The notes under the pieces were generated by a model. That model was not told the origin of the DNA and made no database searches. It was given only the letters and a program-made list of their open reading frames with translations. Shown here piece after piece: positions 15,178-23,241 of a stretch of DNA of 35,670 nt. The position numbers and the translations under genes are program-made. The DNA comes from Gammaproteobacteria bacterium (GTDB lineage: Bacteria; Pseudomonadota; Gammaproteobacteria; Pseudomonadales; Cellvibrionaceae): assembly GCA_021151625.1 (NCBI GenBank), contig JAGKWY010000051.1:1-35670 (forward strand), given 5' to 3'. Numbering within the stretch: the first letter of the stretch is position 1; each line of letters begins with the position of its first letter.

Positions 15178-18100
15178 TTAAAAGGTGTAGTTAGCCCCAA
15201 CATAAAAAGTACGGCCAAACCATTGCAAGGTACGCGTCAATTCCTCATTGAACATGTAGCTTCTATTAGGTTCGTTGGTAAGGTTACTAATTGAAAAAAT
15301 CACATCCACACCGTTATCAAATTTATAGGCAGCTTGATAATCCAGCAGGGTTTCCGGTGCATAGATAATCGGTTGCAAATTGATGTTGCGTGTCTCGCCC
15401 ACAAAAGAATCCTGATAGGTAGTAGATAGGCGCGTTTCAAATGAACCCAAACTATAAAACACAGTAAAGTTCGCCGATTTTTCTACTAATCCGGGGAAGG
15501 GTAAATTATTGCTGCCCTGCACACTTTCCACCGGATTCACCACACTGATTTTACTATCAGTCAGCGAGTAAGCCGCACTCACCCCCAAGCCCTCCCAAAT
15601 TCCTGGCAGGAAATTAAAGGTTTGGGTGTAGGAAATTTCCAGGCCGCGAATATAACCGCCTTCTTTATTGTTGATGGAGGTGGAGTAATCTCCATTTTGC
15701 ACGTCCTCCTCAACAATAACCCCGCCGATAGTAACGTCATATGTATCTGGCATATCAAAACCAGCTGCGCGGAAATCAAAGTTTTCGTAAGTGATATCCT
15801 GAATAAATGATTTGATATCGCGGTGATAAGCCGCAATCACAAATGCACCATTGGTATCCGGCATATAGTGCTCAAAAGAAATATCGACCTGATCTGCAAT
15901 AAACGGTGTAAGGAAAGGCGAGGTATTACTGCCGTAATTAAAGTAAGGAATATTTCCCTCTACCGATACCGAACCTTCTGAATCCGGTGCGGCGAGGCGA
16001 TTGATTGGAGGGCGAGAAAGCACGCGCGCCAATGCCAAGCGCAAGTGGTTGTCTTCTGCCACAGTGTAATTCAGGTTGAGCGATGGCAAATTGTGATCGT
16101 ATTTGGCGCCCAGCGTTTGATAGGCGTACTGACTAAAGCATTCACCTACCTCATCACAAATCTCCATTGCACCTTTGGTTTCATCGCCATTTACATTTAC
16201 CAAGGCAACGCTGGATTGATCGCTGCGAACATGGCGCACACCAATATTGCCCACTAAATCGCGGTTAAATACTGTGGTGGAAATATTGGCTTGCAGATAA
16301 AACGCAGACACATTTTCATCGATATTCGAACGCTGTTTCATCGACCAATCACGCCCCTCGCCCCAGCGCGCAGCAGGCTCAATCGAACGTGTACTGGCAA
16401 CGGGGGTGGGATTTTGTGAGGTTGCGGCAGGTACAGGCCCTAACACCAAACCATCTTCATAGGCCTGCTGGATAATTTTATCGCCGTCAATCGCGAGGAA
16501 TGAGGGAAAATTTTTAAACTCCCCTTTCCAGTTAACCACATCGGAATTGTCGGTAGTAATTGGTAGTGACCAATCGCTGGTAATAGTACCGGCCGCACCA
16601 TCGCCATATACAAATACCTGGCGACGGTCTTTATGGTTGCGCTCGGAATAACGCGCACCGGCTTCGATAGAATTAATAACTGGCAATTCCAATTCATATT
16701 TCACATCAAAACGCGCGGCATCAATCACATCGTCATTAATACGTGGATAGCGCTCATAGTTGGTCATGCGTAAATTGCTCACGCCATTGCTGTCATACCA
16801 AGTGTAATCGCGACTCAAATTTACACTGGGCACGTTAATGCCATCGAGCAAATAAGTCACCGATTGATCCGGGTCGCGCTCGAACGGATCTGTCTTGGGC
16901 GCGGCAGCCGATTTGGGGCGATACAAATGCGCGCGCACTACGCCGTCTGCCTGCACACCGGAAGCATCTGAGTGCGACAAGTCAAGCGATGCAGTCAGCG
17001 CATCCTGTTTCCATTCTACATTCACACCGCCGGATAACAGCTCGTTGGTTTGGGTTACGTCGTTGCTATTAATTTGCAAATTAAATGCAGTGGGGCTGGT
17101 ATCGCTCACTTTAAATTCGCCGCCTACCACCGCGACGTTTTCCCACAGCACCAGATTGGTAATTTCAGCATTGCGCAGCGGTTGAATGCGGAAACCGCGC
17201 GAGTAGCTATCGGATTCAAATTTGGAATAGAAAATATCCGATTGAACCGACAGGTTTTCGTTAGGCTCAAATTGCAAAGAACCTACATAGCCATCGCGCG
17301 TTTCTTCACCACCGGTTTGAAACACTTCAAAACCTTCGGCCATGAACACGGCCGAGGGGCGATTTGCCGTGGGTAATAGATTAAAATTTTCATCCACTAC
17401 GCTGATGTCACTGGTGCCATCAGCATCGACTATGGCAAAGGGATTGGCTTCGTAATTGTATTGTTCAAAACGCGTTGCCGAGCGCGGCTGCACTAAACGC
17501 GCATAACCCAGCGCCACACCGAGTTTGTCATCGAACATTTTTTTCTGGAAGGACACCGAAAAGCGCTGGCCGTAGGGATCGGCACCATAAATATCATCGG
17601 CCTGGTCATTAAAACTGCCGCGCACACCTAGCACGATTTTTTGGTCATCCGCCATTTCCAGCGCGTTGGCGGTTTTTAATTCCACCGAACCAGCCACACC
17701 GCCTTCAATCAGCGATGCCTTGGGGGACATATAGACTTCCACCGATTGAATTAACTCGGAGGGAAACTGGCTGAACTCCATGGCGCGGGTACCGTTAGGT
17801 GATACCTGCTCGCGGCCATTCAGGGTGGAAAACACAAAACCCTCACCCATACCACGCACTTGAATCGTCCCTGCCTGACCACCAGAGCGGGTTACAGTAA
17901 TACCGGGTACACGCCCCAGGGCATCGGCGATGGACACATCGGGCAGGCCACCCAGATCAGCGGCGGAAATTGCCTGCACCACCGTATCGGCATTGCGTTT
18001 GGTTTCAATCGCGTTTTGCAGTGAGCGGGCATAGCCAGTCACCATGACCTCTTCGACTTGCATGTCCTTCGGCGATTCAGGTTCAGCGTCTGCTTCCTGC

Positions 18101-18180
18101 GCCAGCAGGTTCATGGACCAGGGCGAGAGGGTTAATGTAGCAACAATCAGGGCCAGGGGCTTTACCGGGAATTTTTTCAT
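15178..18180 (-). CDS. TonB-dependent outer-membrane receptor 1
   Basis: This 1000-residue outer-membrane receptor is predicted to import oligosaccharides with energy from TonB-ExbBD. It has a signal peptide (to about LLA27-Q28), a TonB box EEVMVTG (43-49) and a plug domain with GGLPDVSIADALGRVPG, IQVRGMGEGFVFSTLNGREQ and SPKASLIEGGVAGS. A large barrel ends in the aromatic YVGANYTF. This is the large TonB-Xanth-Caul type common in carbohydrate-using proteobacteria. The gene lies 70 bases after the pullulanase with no terminator between, though a GC-rich hairpin GGCTCC/GGAGCC sits at 18219-18241. Co-transcription points to maltodextrin or branched starch fragments as ligand; that is inference. 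It resembles receptor 2 at 31105 throughout the plug. Confidence 0.92.
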   Translation of the reverse strand: MKKFPVKPLALIVATLTLSPWSMNLLAQEADAEPESPKDMQVEEVMVTGYARSLQNAIETKRNADTVVQAISAADLGGLPDVSIADALGRVPGITVTRSGGQAGTIQVRGMGEGFVFSTLNGREQVSPNGTRAMEFSQFPSELIQSVEVYMSPKASLIEGGVAGSVELKTANALEMADDQKIVLGVRGSFNDQADDIYGADPYGQRFSVSFQKKMFDDKLGVALGYARLVQPRSATRFEQYNYEANPFAIVDADGTSDISVVDENFNLLPTANRPSAVFMAEGFEVFQTGGEETRDGYVGSLQFEPNENLSVQSDIFYSKFESDSYSRGFRIQPLRNAEITNLVLWENVAVVGGEFKVSDTSPTAFNLQINSNDVTQTNELLSGGVNVEWKQDALTASLDLSHSDASGVQADGVVRAHLYRPKSAAAPKTDPFERDPDQSVTYLLDGINVPSVNLSRDYTWYDSNGVSNLRMTNYERYPRINDDVIDAARFDVKYELELPVINSIEAGARYSERNHKDRRQVFVYGDGAAGTITSDWSLPITTDNSDVVNWKGEFKNFPSFLAIDGDKIIQQAYEDGLVLGPVPAATSQNPTPVASTRSIEPAARWGEGRDWSMKQRSNIDENVSAFYLQANISTTVFNRDLVGNIGVRHVRSDQSSVALVNVNGDETKGAMEICDEVGECFSQYAYQTLGAKYDHNLPSLNLNYTVAEDNHLRLALARVLSRPPINRLAAPDSEGSVSVEGNIPYFNYGSNTSPFLTPFIADQVDISFEHYMPDTNGAFVIAAYHRDIKSFIQDITYENFDFRAAGFDMPDTYDVTIGGVIVEEDVQNGDYSTSINNKEGGYIRGLEISYTQTFNFLPGIWEGLGVSAAYSLTDSKISVVNPVESVQGSNNLPFPGLVEKSANFTVFYSLGSFETRLSTTYQDSFVGETRNINLQPIIYAPETLLDYQAAYKFDNGVDVIFSISNLTNEPNRSYMFNEELTRTLQWFGRTFYVGANYTF

Positions 18181-18218
18181 TTTTCGTCTTCTCTTCTTGT
18201 CCGTTAGCTATCGCACAG

Positions 18219-18241
18219 GGCTCCCGCGCGCGGCAGGAGCC
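18219..18241 (-). other. GC-rich hairpin between pullulanase and receptor genes
   Basis: GGCTCC (18219-18224) pairs with GGAGCC (18236-18241) around a GC-rich loop. No T-run follows on the - strand, so it is not a proper terminator. It might set the ratio of the two products by slowing decay or transcription. Confidence 0.35.
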
Positions 18242-18250
18242 GGCTCTGGT

Positions 18251-21200
18251 TTAGTCAGCTGCAACTACCGTGAGGGTAATCGCACCGGGGCTGGTGGTAT
18301 CCACCGTGAAGCGATAGTTCCCGGCACTGGCAATGGTGATCGACAGGTTGTCGTTAGAGCCCTGAATCAATTCGCCCGGCTCACCAAGGACTACCGCCGA
18401 GCCGCCGAGGTTGGGATTACTCCAGTTGGCTTCCGCTACTTTGAATTGATAGGTACCTGCGGCCATGCTCAGGGTCAGGGCGTAGATGCCCTTGCCCTGA
18501 TAGACGAGATTATTGGTGGCATTGGTATCACCCCAACCGGCCGAGGACACTTCGCCGCGCAAGTAGATGGGCGTGGCTGCAAACAAGTCTTCGCGGTAAA
18601 CCTTGATGCGCGGTGCATCCGGGTTGCGCGCATCTACTTCAAAGCGATAGGTCGCTGCTGTCGCCACAGTAAAGGTGATATTGCTGTTGCTGCCCTGTTC
18701 CAGGGTGATGGATTCACCCAGCGTCACACTGGCCGCCGCCCCCATATTCACGGTGCTCCAATCGCTGGACGCCACTTTGAACTCATAGGCCCCGGCAGCC
18801 ATAGCCACGCTGATGGCATAAACGCTGTTACCCTCGTAAGCCAGCAGGTTGCCCGCATCCGCATTCCACTGACTGGCAGTCACAGTACCGCGCAGGTATA
18901 CCGGCGTGCCCTTCCAGGTTTCCGGGTCAGTCACACGCAGGGTCGGCGCGGTGATGCTGCTCGAAGCATCCAGCTCAAAGCGGTATTGGCCAGTAGTCGC
19001 GACAGTGATGGTGATATTGTCGTTGCTGCCCTGTGCCAGGGTGATGGAGCCACCTACAGTGATGGTTTGGTTGGAACCCAGGTTCGGGTTGCTCCAGTTG
19101 GCCTCGGCCACCTTGAAGTTATGAGTGCCGGCAGTCACGGTGAGCAGCGCGGTATAAATGCCGTCGCCTTCATAGGTCATGCGGTTAGCGGCCGTTGCAT
19201 CCCAACCGGCAGATGAGACGTCGCCACGCACATAGAGCGCTGTATCGCCGTAGGGCACAGCAGTACTGGAACCTATAGTGGCCTTGGCCGATAAGCCCTC
19301 GCCTTGTGCGCCAGCTTGCGGCTTCACAAACACCGCTGTGGTGTAAGCCGGCACGCTGAAAGTGCCCCCGCCTTCCGCCGCTGCAAAGCTGGCGGTGCGC
19401 ACCACAGAATCCGCCGAGTTTTGCTGGGTGCTGTGCAATACAAAACCGCTGGCAGTTTTCACCATCGCACTCTGTGCCGAGGCAGTACCATTGATGACCA
19501 CCACCACAGCGTTCACAGCAGGATCAAGGTCAGCACGGGCAGTCGAAGCACCATCAACCATCCCCATGCCATCGTCGATGCTCATCACAATCAGGCCTGC
19601 TACTTGCGATTTACCACCGTCATGGAAGCCGACGCGATCCATTACCTCAGTCGCTGTTTGCAAGCTAAACAGTGGACTGCTTGCGGCAATCGAAAGGAAC
19701 TCATTAAACACCGAAGAAGACTGGGCGATATGAGTAGCCGTCGGCTTGGTATTCGGGCTCGCGAACAGGGCAGTTACCAATGGATCAGTCACCCCATCGC
19801 GCAACTCGGGCGGCAGGCCCACCGCCCAATTATTGGATTGCTTGGTGAAATCGATGGCGTTAAACCAATCGCCAGCGTTATAGCTGTTGGGCGACATGGA
19901 TTTGGAGCGCAACAGGTCGTTACCCATGTGGATAAATGGCACCCCCTGGCTCAGCAAGGGAATTGAGCTGGTCAGGCTACTAATACGCACGCGGTTGGCA
20001 ATGGTGGTGCTTTCCGGTATCGCATTGGGGCGATTTATCCAATCCCACAGGGTTTCGTTATCGTGCTTGTCCACATAATTGATCGCCTCTTGCGGGTCCA
20101 GATTGTAGGCGCCCACAGTTTCGGCATTGATCATCGCGCCGGATTTGGTTTTGAGTTTGAAGGCGCTCAGGTTGCCTGCCAGACCGGCGCGAATCGCATC
20201 CACATTCTCGCCGCGAACCAGCGCCATGCGCTGCAGCGGATTGCGAATGCGGTCGTTAAAGGTGCCTATACCAGTGCCTGCCAGAGCCGCCTGAGTAGAA
20301 CGCTCGGCAATCCGATCACCGGAGGTGCCACCAGCCGGGGTCCAGGCTTCGGCGTAGAAGTAGTTATCGGCATCCACCGCTTTTACCGCGTTATAGGCAT
20401 CCACCAATACTGACTTGGGCATATAGCCGGATTGGTCAAAGCGGAAACCATCCACCTTGTATTGCTGCGCCCATTGCACTACCGAGTCAGCGACAAACTT
20501 GCCCATCATGCGATGTTCAGTGGCAGTGTCCGGGCCGGCAAAGGTGCCGGTTTCCGGCTCGCCCGTAGCCGGGTTGGAGCGGTAGTAGTAACCAGGCACA
20601 ACCTTATCGAACACAGAATTGGCAACTTGCGCCCCGGATGACACCGTGTGCGGGTAGACCACATCCATCACCACCCGCAAACCCAACTGATGCAAGGCCA
20701 TATTCATTTCACGCATTTCTTTTACGCGCACAGCACCTTGTGGATTGGTGGCGTAGCTGCCTTCGGGCGCATTGAAATGTTGCGGGTCATAACCCCAGTT
20801 AAAACCATCCAGGTCAGCAATCGCCGCCACCAGCGAACGTGCCTTGCTTGATTGCGGATCAAACCCTTGCAGCACACTGCGTACCGTTGCGCCATTGCTC
20901 ACTGAACCATCGCACACACTCACCGCATTTTTATTCGCAACCTTCGCGCATAACTCAAAAATAAAACTGTCGAGATTAATTTGTGTGGTTGCATCTTCGT
21001 TGATGGAAGAACTGTCGTTGCTCGGCAACAAATGGATATGCGTTAAACCCGCATCCACTAATGAACGCAAATGTTCAACCGGTGCAGTATTAGTTTGCGC
21101 AAAGGCGAGATATTTACCGCGGAAAGCGGCCGGTGTGCTTTGGTCATTGATGCTGAAGTCGCGCACATGGCCTTCATAAATACTGGCCGCTTCCGGTGCC

Positions 21201-22729
21201 GCGACTGTCGGCACTGCATGATTATCCCAACCAGCGGGTTTTACATCCGCATCATTTAAATTCACAAATTGCGAATGACGGCCATTGGTGGAGAGCGACA
21301 CAGAATAAGGATCAGTTACTTCAAGGCGTTGAATTGCTTTTTCCAGCGCACTGTAAGCGGTCACGCGGAAGCGATAATACTTGCGATCCAATTCCGCTGC
21401 AGTGCCCTGATAACTCCACACACCGCTATTAGCATCCCACTGCATGGCTTTGGTATCAGTTACCCGCAATGGTTCACCGGAATAAACTCGCAGCTCTACA
21501 TTTTGCGCAGTGGGAGCCCACACAGAAACACCAACACCGCTGCTGTAATTTACCCCCAGTTTTGCTTCGTCGGCATCTGTTGCATTGGCGGTATAAAGTG
21601 CATCAAGAACATGTGGCAATTGAATACGTGTTGCGCGGCCACGCTCAACAGTGACGGTTGCACCTGCATCATTTTCTTCAACCGAATCGTAGCGACCAAG
21701 AATTAACAACTCATCTTTCAATGCTGATTTAATGGTATCTATGGAAACTGATGAAGGTAAATCATAGGCAAGGTAATTAGATAAATGCGGCACCAGCGCT
21801 TGCTCTTCTGCGGTCATTGCGCGTGCAGAATTCATGGTTGCCAGCAACTGACCACCTTGCACACTGCCATCTTTTGCGGCGCTCATACCGCCTGCTGTCG
21901 AGCGATACAACTCCACTTTTTTATTGGCCGCAAATTCGCGGTTCCAAATAATCGTACGCGGGCCAATCCAGTGGGCTTCTACATCGGTGATGCTCAACAA
22001 TGGACGATCCAGCGAGCACACATCATTAATACAAATTGGAATAGTGCTGGTGCGGCTATTGCGCATATTGTCGGTGTTTACAATCACCCAGGCCATGCGA
22101 TCAAAATCGCCGCCATCGCGTTTGATGCTCACTTGCAAGTCGCCAGTTTGCGCTGCACCACCGGGCGTTTTGATAATGAAATTGCCGCAGGTGCCCAACT
22201 CGCTGGTCGGGATAACAAAGAAAGCGCCGTAGTAAGGATCATGCCTTACACCAACGGCACCGGTATCTTTACTCGCAATACCAGGACCATTAGGCCAGGT
22301 AGTAGGAATTGCATAGGTACCACCCTTGCCATCAGTTACCGAGCTACCCCAACCGTTACCACAGTCTTGCCACAAGTGCAGGTTGTAACTGGCAAACGCA
22401 CTTAATTTGTCCGCGCTGTCCAGGTTGACATAAATCACTACTTCATTCGGGCCAGGTTTTCTTTCCGGTGTTGGAAAATCCGGTACTACGCAGTCGGCGC
22501 CACTACGCACTTGTCCTTCCGGGCAGGCAGGCAATTCAAATGGCGGGCGAGGATCACCGCAGGTGCCGTTATCCAGAATCACTTGTGGATCGCGACAAGT
22601 CGGTAAATCTACTTTTTTATTGTCCGTACCACTGCCGCCGCCGCATCCCGCCAGCGCGAATACTGCAAACAGCAAGGGTATTGCGCCGCGCAATACCCGC
22701 CGGGTGTTATTTCGCGAGTCAAGGTTCAT
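18251..22729 (-). CDS. Lipoprotein type I pullulanase with three C-terminal repeat modules
   Basis: It is predicted to cleave alpha-1,6 branches of pullulan, starch or glycogen. The signal peptide ends in the lipobox ALAGC (Cys29), so it is a lipoprotein of the outer surface or periplasm. After a Cys/Pro-rich linker, residues from about 95 resemble the PUD/CBM41 module (VVIYVNLDSADKLSAF, YNLHLWQDCG). A CBM48-like domain with VSVWAPTAQNVELRVY lies near 400. The GH13 barrel has the pullulanase mark FNWGYDP near 640, region I DVVYPHT, region II GFRFDQSG with the nucleophile Asp near 763, region III AEAW with the acid/base Glu near 793, and region IV KHDNE near 890. Three repeats of roughly 110 residues follow from about 1165, each with YLRG, GxY, AGTxxFKVA and QGSNxNI; they resemble X25-type starch-binding modules. 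Region I has Pro where Asn is usual. The 1492-residue length reflects these additions. A GGGAGA site lies seven bases before the ATG. Confidence 0.9.
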   Translation of the reverse strand: MNLDSRNNTRRVLRGAIPLLFAVFALAGCGGGSGTDNKKVDLPTCRDPQVILDNGTCGDPRPPFELPACPEGQVRSGADCVVPDFPTPERKPGPNEVVIYVNLDSADKLSAFASYNLHLWQDCGNGWGSSVTDGKGGTYAIPTTWPNGPGIASKDTGAVGVRHDPYYGAFFVIPTSELGTCGNFIIKTPGGAAQTGDLQVSIKRDGGDFDRMAWVIVNTDNMRNSRTSTIPICINDVCSLDRPLLSITDVEAHWIGPRTIIWNREFAANKKVELYRSTAGGMSAAKDGSVQGGQLLATMNSARAMTAEEQALVPHLSNYLAYDLPSSVSIDTIKSALKDELLILGRYDSVEENDAGATVTVERGRATRIQLPHVLDALYTANATDADEAKLGVNYSSGVGVSVWAPTAQNVELRVYSGEPLRVTDTKAMQWDANSGVWSYQGTAAELDRKYYRFRVTAYSALEKAIQRLEVTDPYSVSLSTNGRHSQFVNLNDADVKPAGWDNHAVPTVAAPEAASIYEGHVRDFSINDQSTPAAFRGKYLAFAQTNTAPVEHLRSLVDAGLTHIHLLPSNDSSSINEDATTQINLDSFIFELCAKVANKNAVSVCDGSVSNGATVRSVLQGFDPQSSKARSLVAAIADLDGFNWGYDPQHFNAPEGSYATNPQGAVRVKEMREMNMALHQLGLRVVMDVVYPHTVSSGAQVANSVFDKVVPGYYYRSNPATGEPETGTFAGPDTATEHRMMGKFVADSVVQWAQQYKVDGFRFDQSGYMPKSVLVDAYNAVKAVDADNYFYAEAWTPAGGTSGDRIAERSTQAALAGTGIGTFNDRIRNPLQRMALVRGENVDAIRAGLAGNLSAFKLKTKSGAMINAETVGAYNLDPQEAINYVDKHDNETLWDWINRPNAIPESTTIANRVRISSLTSSIPLLSQGVPFIHMGNDLLRSKSMSPNSYNAGDWFNAIDFTKQSNNWAVGLPPELRDGVTDPLVTALFASPNTKPTATHIAQSSSVFNEFLSIAASSPLFSLQTATEVMDRVGFHDGGKSQVAGLIVMSIDDGMGMVDGASTARADLDPAVNAVVVVINGTASAQSAMVKTASGFVLHSTQQNSADSVVRTASFAAAEGGGTFSVPAYTTAVFVKPQAGAQGEGLSAKATIGSSTAVPYGDTALYVRGDVSSAGWDATAANRMTYEGDGIYTALLTVTAGTHNFKVAEANWSNPNLGSNQTITVGGSITLAQGSNDNITITVATTGQYRFELDASSSITAPTLRVTDPETWKGTPVYLRGTVTASQWNADAGNLLAYEGNSVYAISVAMAAGAYEFKVASSDWSTVNMGAAASVTLGESITLEQGSNSNITFTVATAATYRFEVDARNPDAPRIKVYREDLFAATPIYLRGEVSSAGWGDTNATNNLVYQGKGIYALTLSMAAGTYQFKVAEANWSNPNLGGSAVVLGEPGELIQGSNDNLSITIASAGNYRFTVDTTSPGAITLTVVAAD
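18260..19240 (-). repeat. Three tandem coding repeats of about 330 bp in the pullulanase gene
   Basis: Three consecutive units (about 18260-18575, 18590-18910 and 18925-19240) encode the C-terminal modules. The outer two units, encoding GWD/GWG and KVAEANWSNPNLG, are clearly more alike at DNA level than either is to the middle unit, which encodes KVASSDWSTVNMG. That points to duplication followed by divergence or partial gene conversion. Confidence 0.75.
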
Positions 22730-22953
22730 CTGCTATCTCCCGATAATTATTTTTTGCAAACAAAGAATGAAATTAGAATTCCGCCAAGCCATATATCCAC
22801 ACCGAATGAGCCAATTATTTTTTAACGCACAAATAAAAAAATGTGTGGATGCAAGTGATCATTACCAGCGGCTGCGCCGAATCAGCCTGAAGTTTTTCCG
22901 GCAATGCTTGATGTTATAGCTATAAAAAACAATAAATTGAATGATCAAAGCTT

Positions 22954-22982
22954 AGTCTAAGTTTGTAAAAATCCACGCGCAA
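22954..22982 (-). promoter_or_regulatory. Candidate promoter of the pullulanase-receptor operon
   Basis: On the - strand TTGCGC (22977-22982) and TAGACT (22954-22959) are 17 bp apart. The nearer palindromic operator lies immediately upstream of the -35. The hexamers are imperfect and no start site is known. Confidence 0.3.
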
Positions 22983-22986
22983 ACTA

Positions 22987-22996
22987 CATACGTATG
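22987..22996. promoter_or_regulatory. Palindromic operator A1, CATACGTATG
   Basis: Perfect 10-bp palindrome in the context ACATACGTATGC. It has an even centre with CG in the middle, as in many LacI-family operators. Its centre is 42 bp, four helical turns, from operator A2. Confidence 0.75.
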
Positions 22997-23025
22997 CAAA
23001 AAAGCGGCAGATAAAACAACAGGTA

Positions 23026-23041
23026 TTGCATACGTATGCAA
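23026..23041. promoter_or_regulatory. Palindromic operator A2, TTGCATACGTATGCAA
   Basis: Perfect 16-bp palindrome, the best copy in the window. The same core recurs at 22987, 34036 and 34057. It is probably a site for a LacI-family sugar regulator, and the regulator gene is not in the window. Confidence 0.8.
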
Positions 23042-23122
23042 CAAAAGAAAGGTAGAAAAAAGTAACACTTTTATGGATGGGTAAAAATTAACGCGGATTT
23101 ATTAATTCAGTTTGCGATATAA

Positions 23123-23158
23123 AAATATCTGGTAATGAAAAATCATTACCAGATATTT
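23123..23158 (-). terminator. Terminator hairpin after the alpha-amylase gene
   Basis: AAATATCTGGTAATG pairs perfectly with CATTACCAGATATTT over a six-base loop, and the - strand leaves a TTTTT run at its 3' edge. It lies about 85 bases after the amylase stop and separates that unit from the pullulanase operon. Confidence 0.75.
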
Positions 23159-23241
23159 GCAAGCATCATGTAGATGAGTGCCCCAACGAATAACGCAACA
23201 ACATTAACTATGGCGTTGGCTGGGAACAAATAGCTATTTAG

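Larger units (their letters stand above)
22730..23241. other. 512-bp intergenic control region upstream of the pullulanase gene
   Basis: The region lies between the amylase stop and the pullulanase start. It holds the amylase terminator hairpin (23123-23158), two CATACGTATG palindromes (22987-22996 and 23026-23041), a candidate promoter (22954-22982) and an AT-rich leader of about 215 bases with no recognisable gene. A CCAACG/CGTTGG inverted repeat also lies at about 23183-23218. Confidence 0.7.

Noticed and set aside
18044..19216. Long + strand open frame of 390 codons
   Set aside because: It lies antisense to receptor 1 and the pullulanase repeats. Its length follows from the codon use of those genes, and its translation resembles no protein family.
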